DNA from: Stramonita haemastoma
Lineage: Eukaryota; Mollusca; Gastropoda; Neogastropoda; Muricidae
Direction: 5' to 3'
NCBI GenBank assembly: GCA_030674155.1
Contig: CM060323.1
Span: 39,781,614-39,845,613 of the forward strand
Length of the DNA: 64,000 nucleotides
Below are positions 61,311 through 64,000 of this stretch, piece by piece. How positions within the stretch are numbered: position 1 is the first letter of the stretch; every line of letters begins with the position of its first letter. A program made the position numbers and the translations under genes. The notes beneath the pieces were generated by a model. The model ran no database searches. It saw only the letters and a program-made list of their open reading frames with translations, and was not told where the DNA came from.

Positions 61311-61744
61311 GACTGGCCAGTAAATACATTACCCTCTTATGTAACCTTTCATGTATAATGTGCCCTTTTTGACCATCAATCTCAAAATTGAACCCGGTGG
61401 TGATAGTACTTTGTGAGGTCATTAGATTTATTATTCTAATCAAGGTAAAAGAGTTGCTTAATATATCATTTTTGTCAGGTCATAGCTTTATTATTGATCA
61501 GAGTAAAAGAGCTACTTAGTTGATATATCATTGTTCATTTATTTTTCTTTCATAAAACATGGGACTTTTTACATCTATTAAGTCAGACATTATCCAGATT
61601 TGTTTTTGTTTTTTTATTCAACACCCATTTGTTTGAAGGAAACTTACCTGGCAGGTAAGTATTAATGTTATTTGTACTGAGCTGGGGAAACGCACAAACT
61701 GTGAGTTTGTTGGGTTGAGTATGTGGGAAGGGGTTAAGGTGTAT

Positions 61745-62135
61745 TGTCCACCCATACACTTCTGTGCCTGTGGCGAGTTTGTATCAAAGCCTTTGGGTTA
61801 GGAGTTCGCAGGGGATGGTCGTTGGAGGGATGTTGTTGTGGTCACCACCGCAGGTGGGTGACTCACTCAGTCTGGCTCCACAACTGAGCTAATACTGTCA
61901 TTAGTATAGGGTGTTTGCTAGCTCAGAACAGGCACCACTGAACACCACCAAAGTGATCCAGCAGCAGCGCAGGGCCCTCTGGCTTGTGGCTCCACAGAGG
62001 CCTGATATTGATGTGCTCCCTGTGGACTTACAACCCTGGGGATGCGACATAACAGATCTGAGTATGGCTGTGGCAGGAAGATTGAAATGGGGGGCGGGGG
62101 AACAGGAACATCACAGATGATGAGGCAGCTAAAAA
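61745..62135 (+). mobile_element. Poly(A)-terminated repeat F, copy 2
   Basis: Matches copy 1 from GCTTCTGTGCCTGTGG to GATGAGGCAGC, then A-run and (TA)n. It starts 3' of copy 1's 5' end, so it is 5'-truncated, as expected of a retroposed element. Confidence 0.75.
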
Positions 62136-62777
62136 AAATATATATATATATAAAAATTTTTTAGATTCTAATTGAGTTACTGTAACACTTGTACCTAGCT
62201 TGTAATCAGGGAATTATTTGTCTTAATATTGAGTGAATGTAACACTGTTTTGTGACAATAAAGCTGGGTTTTGAAAGAATACATTGTTTTGAGTTTAATG
62301 CTTTATTTTGGGTAAACATTGCTCTACAAAATGTGTGACGAGTGAAAAGAGTGGGGTGTGTTTGTGTCAAGGTTGACAAGGGTGCCACAATGCTTTTCAA
62401 AGTATTGATCATTCCATGCAACATCTTTTGCCTTTGGGACCTTTTCTCCTACTTAAGACCTAAAGCCTGTTAGCAGTTAAATATTTATTCCCAGCAGAAA
62501 TAATGTTAAATACCCTTTTCCTTGTTCAGGCTAAAACATGGTGATATCCCAAACACACTTACTACTGAAGTATATTTTTCCACACTTTAAAAAAAGAAAT
62601 ATCCAAGAATACAAGTCTAAAGAAATACATGCATTTCATTACATTTACTTGGAACTTCTCTTGCACACACTTTTCAACAACTTTTCGTCCCTTGTACCTT
62701 TTCTAACCAGCAACATTGAAACCAATTTTCCCAAATATAAGAATAATTACATTCATCATAAAGTTTAAACATTTCAC

Positions 62778-63180
62778 AGGGGGGAGCAAGATAGCCTAGT
62801 GGTTAGTGTTGCGCTTGTGATCTGACAGTCTGGGATCAAGTCACCATGGAGGCCATCCTGTTCCGACTTTTCATAAGAGTAGGCCATCGTGTGCCGGTGG
62901 GAACAGATAATTTACAAAACTGCATACACACAGGGACTGGATGTAAAAAAGCACAAGAGTGCTTATTCCATTATCCTCGACATAAAAGAATAAATCAAAT
63001 AAATCAATCAAATCAAATCAGTACTGACTCCACTTTCACAAAAGTCCTTTATATGACCCTGTAAACTGAGGCCCTGTGCGCAGTTCAACATCTTGCACAC
63101 ACAATTAAAAAAAATAAAAAAAAAACTTTTCCACCTTTTGGAAAAGTAGACCTTTTTGTTTTGGTGCAACGATAGTCCAT
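62778..63180 (+). mobile_element. SINE family B, internally rearranged
   Basis: The head ATAGCCTAGTGGTTAGTGTT is joined to the distal body (GGCCATCCTGTTCCGACTTT) and a complete tail ending at about 63010. The missing middle part (CAGTACTGACTCCAC through CATCTTGCACAC) lies after the tail at 63018-63180, so an internal segment has been displaced. Confidence 0.75.
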
Positions 63181-64000
63181 TTTTTTTTTTTCATTATTTT
63201 TTATATAAACGCCATAATAGAAAACAGGTGGTCATGTTTTAAGGAACACCACTAAACCCAAAGTTAGGGATGTGCAGTACCTTAAACAAAAGTGGGTGAA
63301 AACAGCAAAGTGGTACTCAAAAATCTTGTCATTAGTGAACCTCAAGAGTTCTAGCCAAGGAACAAGATAACAAACAAGCAAGCAAAAACCCATTTCCCAG
63401 CAAAAAAAATAATGGGGGTGAGCAGAATGTTCAAGCCATCCAAACTTACATCCTTCACATTGACTATAATTCACAATTTGGTTTTCCTTTTTATTTTAAC
63501 AATCTTAGTAAGAAAAAAAAATTAACAAAACATGGATGCACCATCATCTCTACACAAACTCACTGGAAAATAAATGTAAACCAAGACTGCAAAGCAACAG
63601 AAACACCCAAACACCATTCATGCGCAATCACACTCGCACTTCATAAATGACCGTTCCTTTCATTCAGCTTCTAAACGCAAGTTTAACATCTCATGTCGGA
63701 TATTGAAACTGTACCTGTACATGCAACAGTCTATATCTGTACAAAACATGAAACCATGGAAAAACATCAAATGAATAGTCTATAAAATGTTATATGACCA
63801 ACACTTTCTGTGAAAAAGATGACCACACACTTATGGAACATTCAGCTTGTAATTTCACAATACATAACTGCTTCTGTTCATAATATGCTTGCTTTTTGAC
63901 TCTTTTAACAGCCATTTAGTACTGACCTGAAAGTCTGCACATCAACAATGCCTTATGAAAACATTTTTTTTAAAATAATACAATACAAAGAAATACCACC

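Larger units (their letters stand above)
57927..64000. other. Repeat-rich interval downstream of the P450, no supported gene
   Basis: It contains a tRNA-headed SINE (57950-58312), two copies of a poly(A)-tailed repeat (58320-58822, 61745-62135), SINE B copies (59310-59605, 62780-63180), a T-rich tandem array (60320-61310) interrupted by a piggyBac-like MITE (60628-60916), and repeat D (63255-63370). Possible plus-strand AATAAA signals lie at about 58309 and 62257-62262. From 63.48 kb to the end I see only AT-rich unique sequence, possibly the 3' UTR of a minus-strand gene outside the window. Confidence 0.6.

Noticed and set aside
63232..63474. Short minus-strand open frame near the window end
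   Set aside because: It lies in repeat D and AT-rich sequence and shows no recognisable domain.

Overview
The window is animal genomic DNA. It has spliced genes with short coding exons, GT-AG introns of roughly 0.3 to 3 kb, very abundant (CA)n, (GA)n, (TA)n and GATA/GACA microsatellites, and dense short interspersed repeats. Gene content and repeat style suggest a mollusc, most likely a gastropod. That assignment is an inference; no rRNA or mitochondrial marker is present. Three protein-coding loci can be read, and almost everything else is repeats. Layout: (1) About 0.97-8.3 kb, plus strand: the last exons and 3' UTR of a TIKI-type metalloprotease gene (TraB/TRABD2 family), whose 5' part lies outside the window. 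(2) About 11.2-47.5 kb, minus strand: a complete AQR gene (Aquarius, the intron-binding SF1 helicase of the spliceosome) in 38 coding exons, for which I could follow the splice phase from ATG to stop (about 1,430 codons). TIKI and AQR are convergent. (3) About 52.6-57.9 kb, plus strand: a CYP2-like cytochrome P450 with its heme loop and stop codon but without a recognisable N-terminal anchor exon. A decayed LINE reverse transcriptase (50.4-51.5 kb) lies in the gap upstream. (4) 58-64 kb: repeats, a poly(A)-tailed 0.4-kb element in two copies, a piggyBac-like MITE, a T-rich tandem array, and no gene I can support. The three genes share no pathway. TIKI is a membrane-bound Wnt-inactivating protease, AQR a nuclear splicing helicase, and the P450 an ER monooxygenase. 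The most unusual signals are in the non-coding part. One SINE family (called A here, about 290 bp, some ten copies or fragments) has a composite head: a tRNA-like A-box segment followed by a segment clearly derived from 5S rRNA. Its body domain recurs behind different heads. In addition, several AQR exon boundaries are tandemly duplicated into the flanking introns, producing decoy splice donors and acceptors. The exon at 17513-17684 is affected on both sides, and another exon takes its 5' splice site from a (GT)n microsatellite. A second SINE family (B, about 350 bp, tRNA-headed) supplies many further copies, two of which share an inverted-tail structure.
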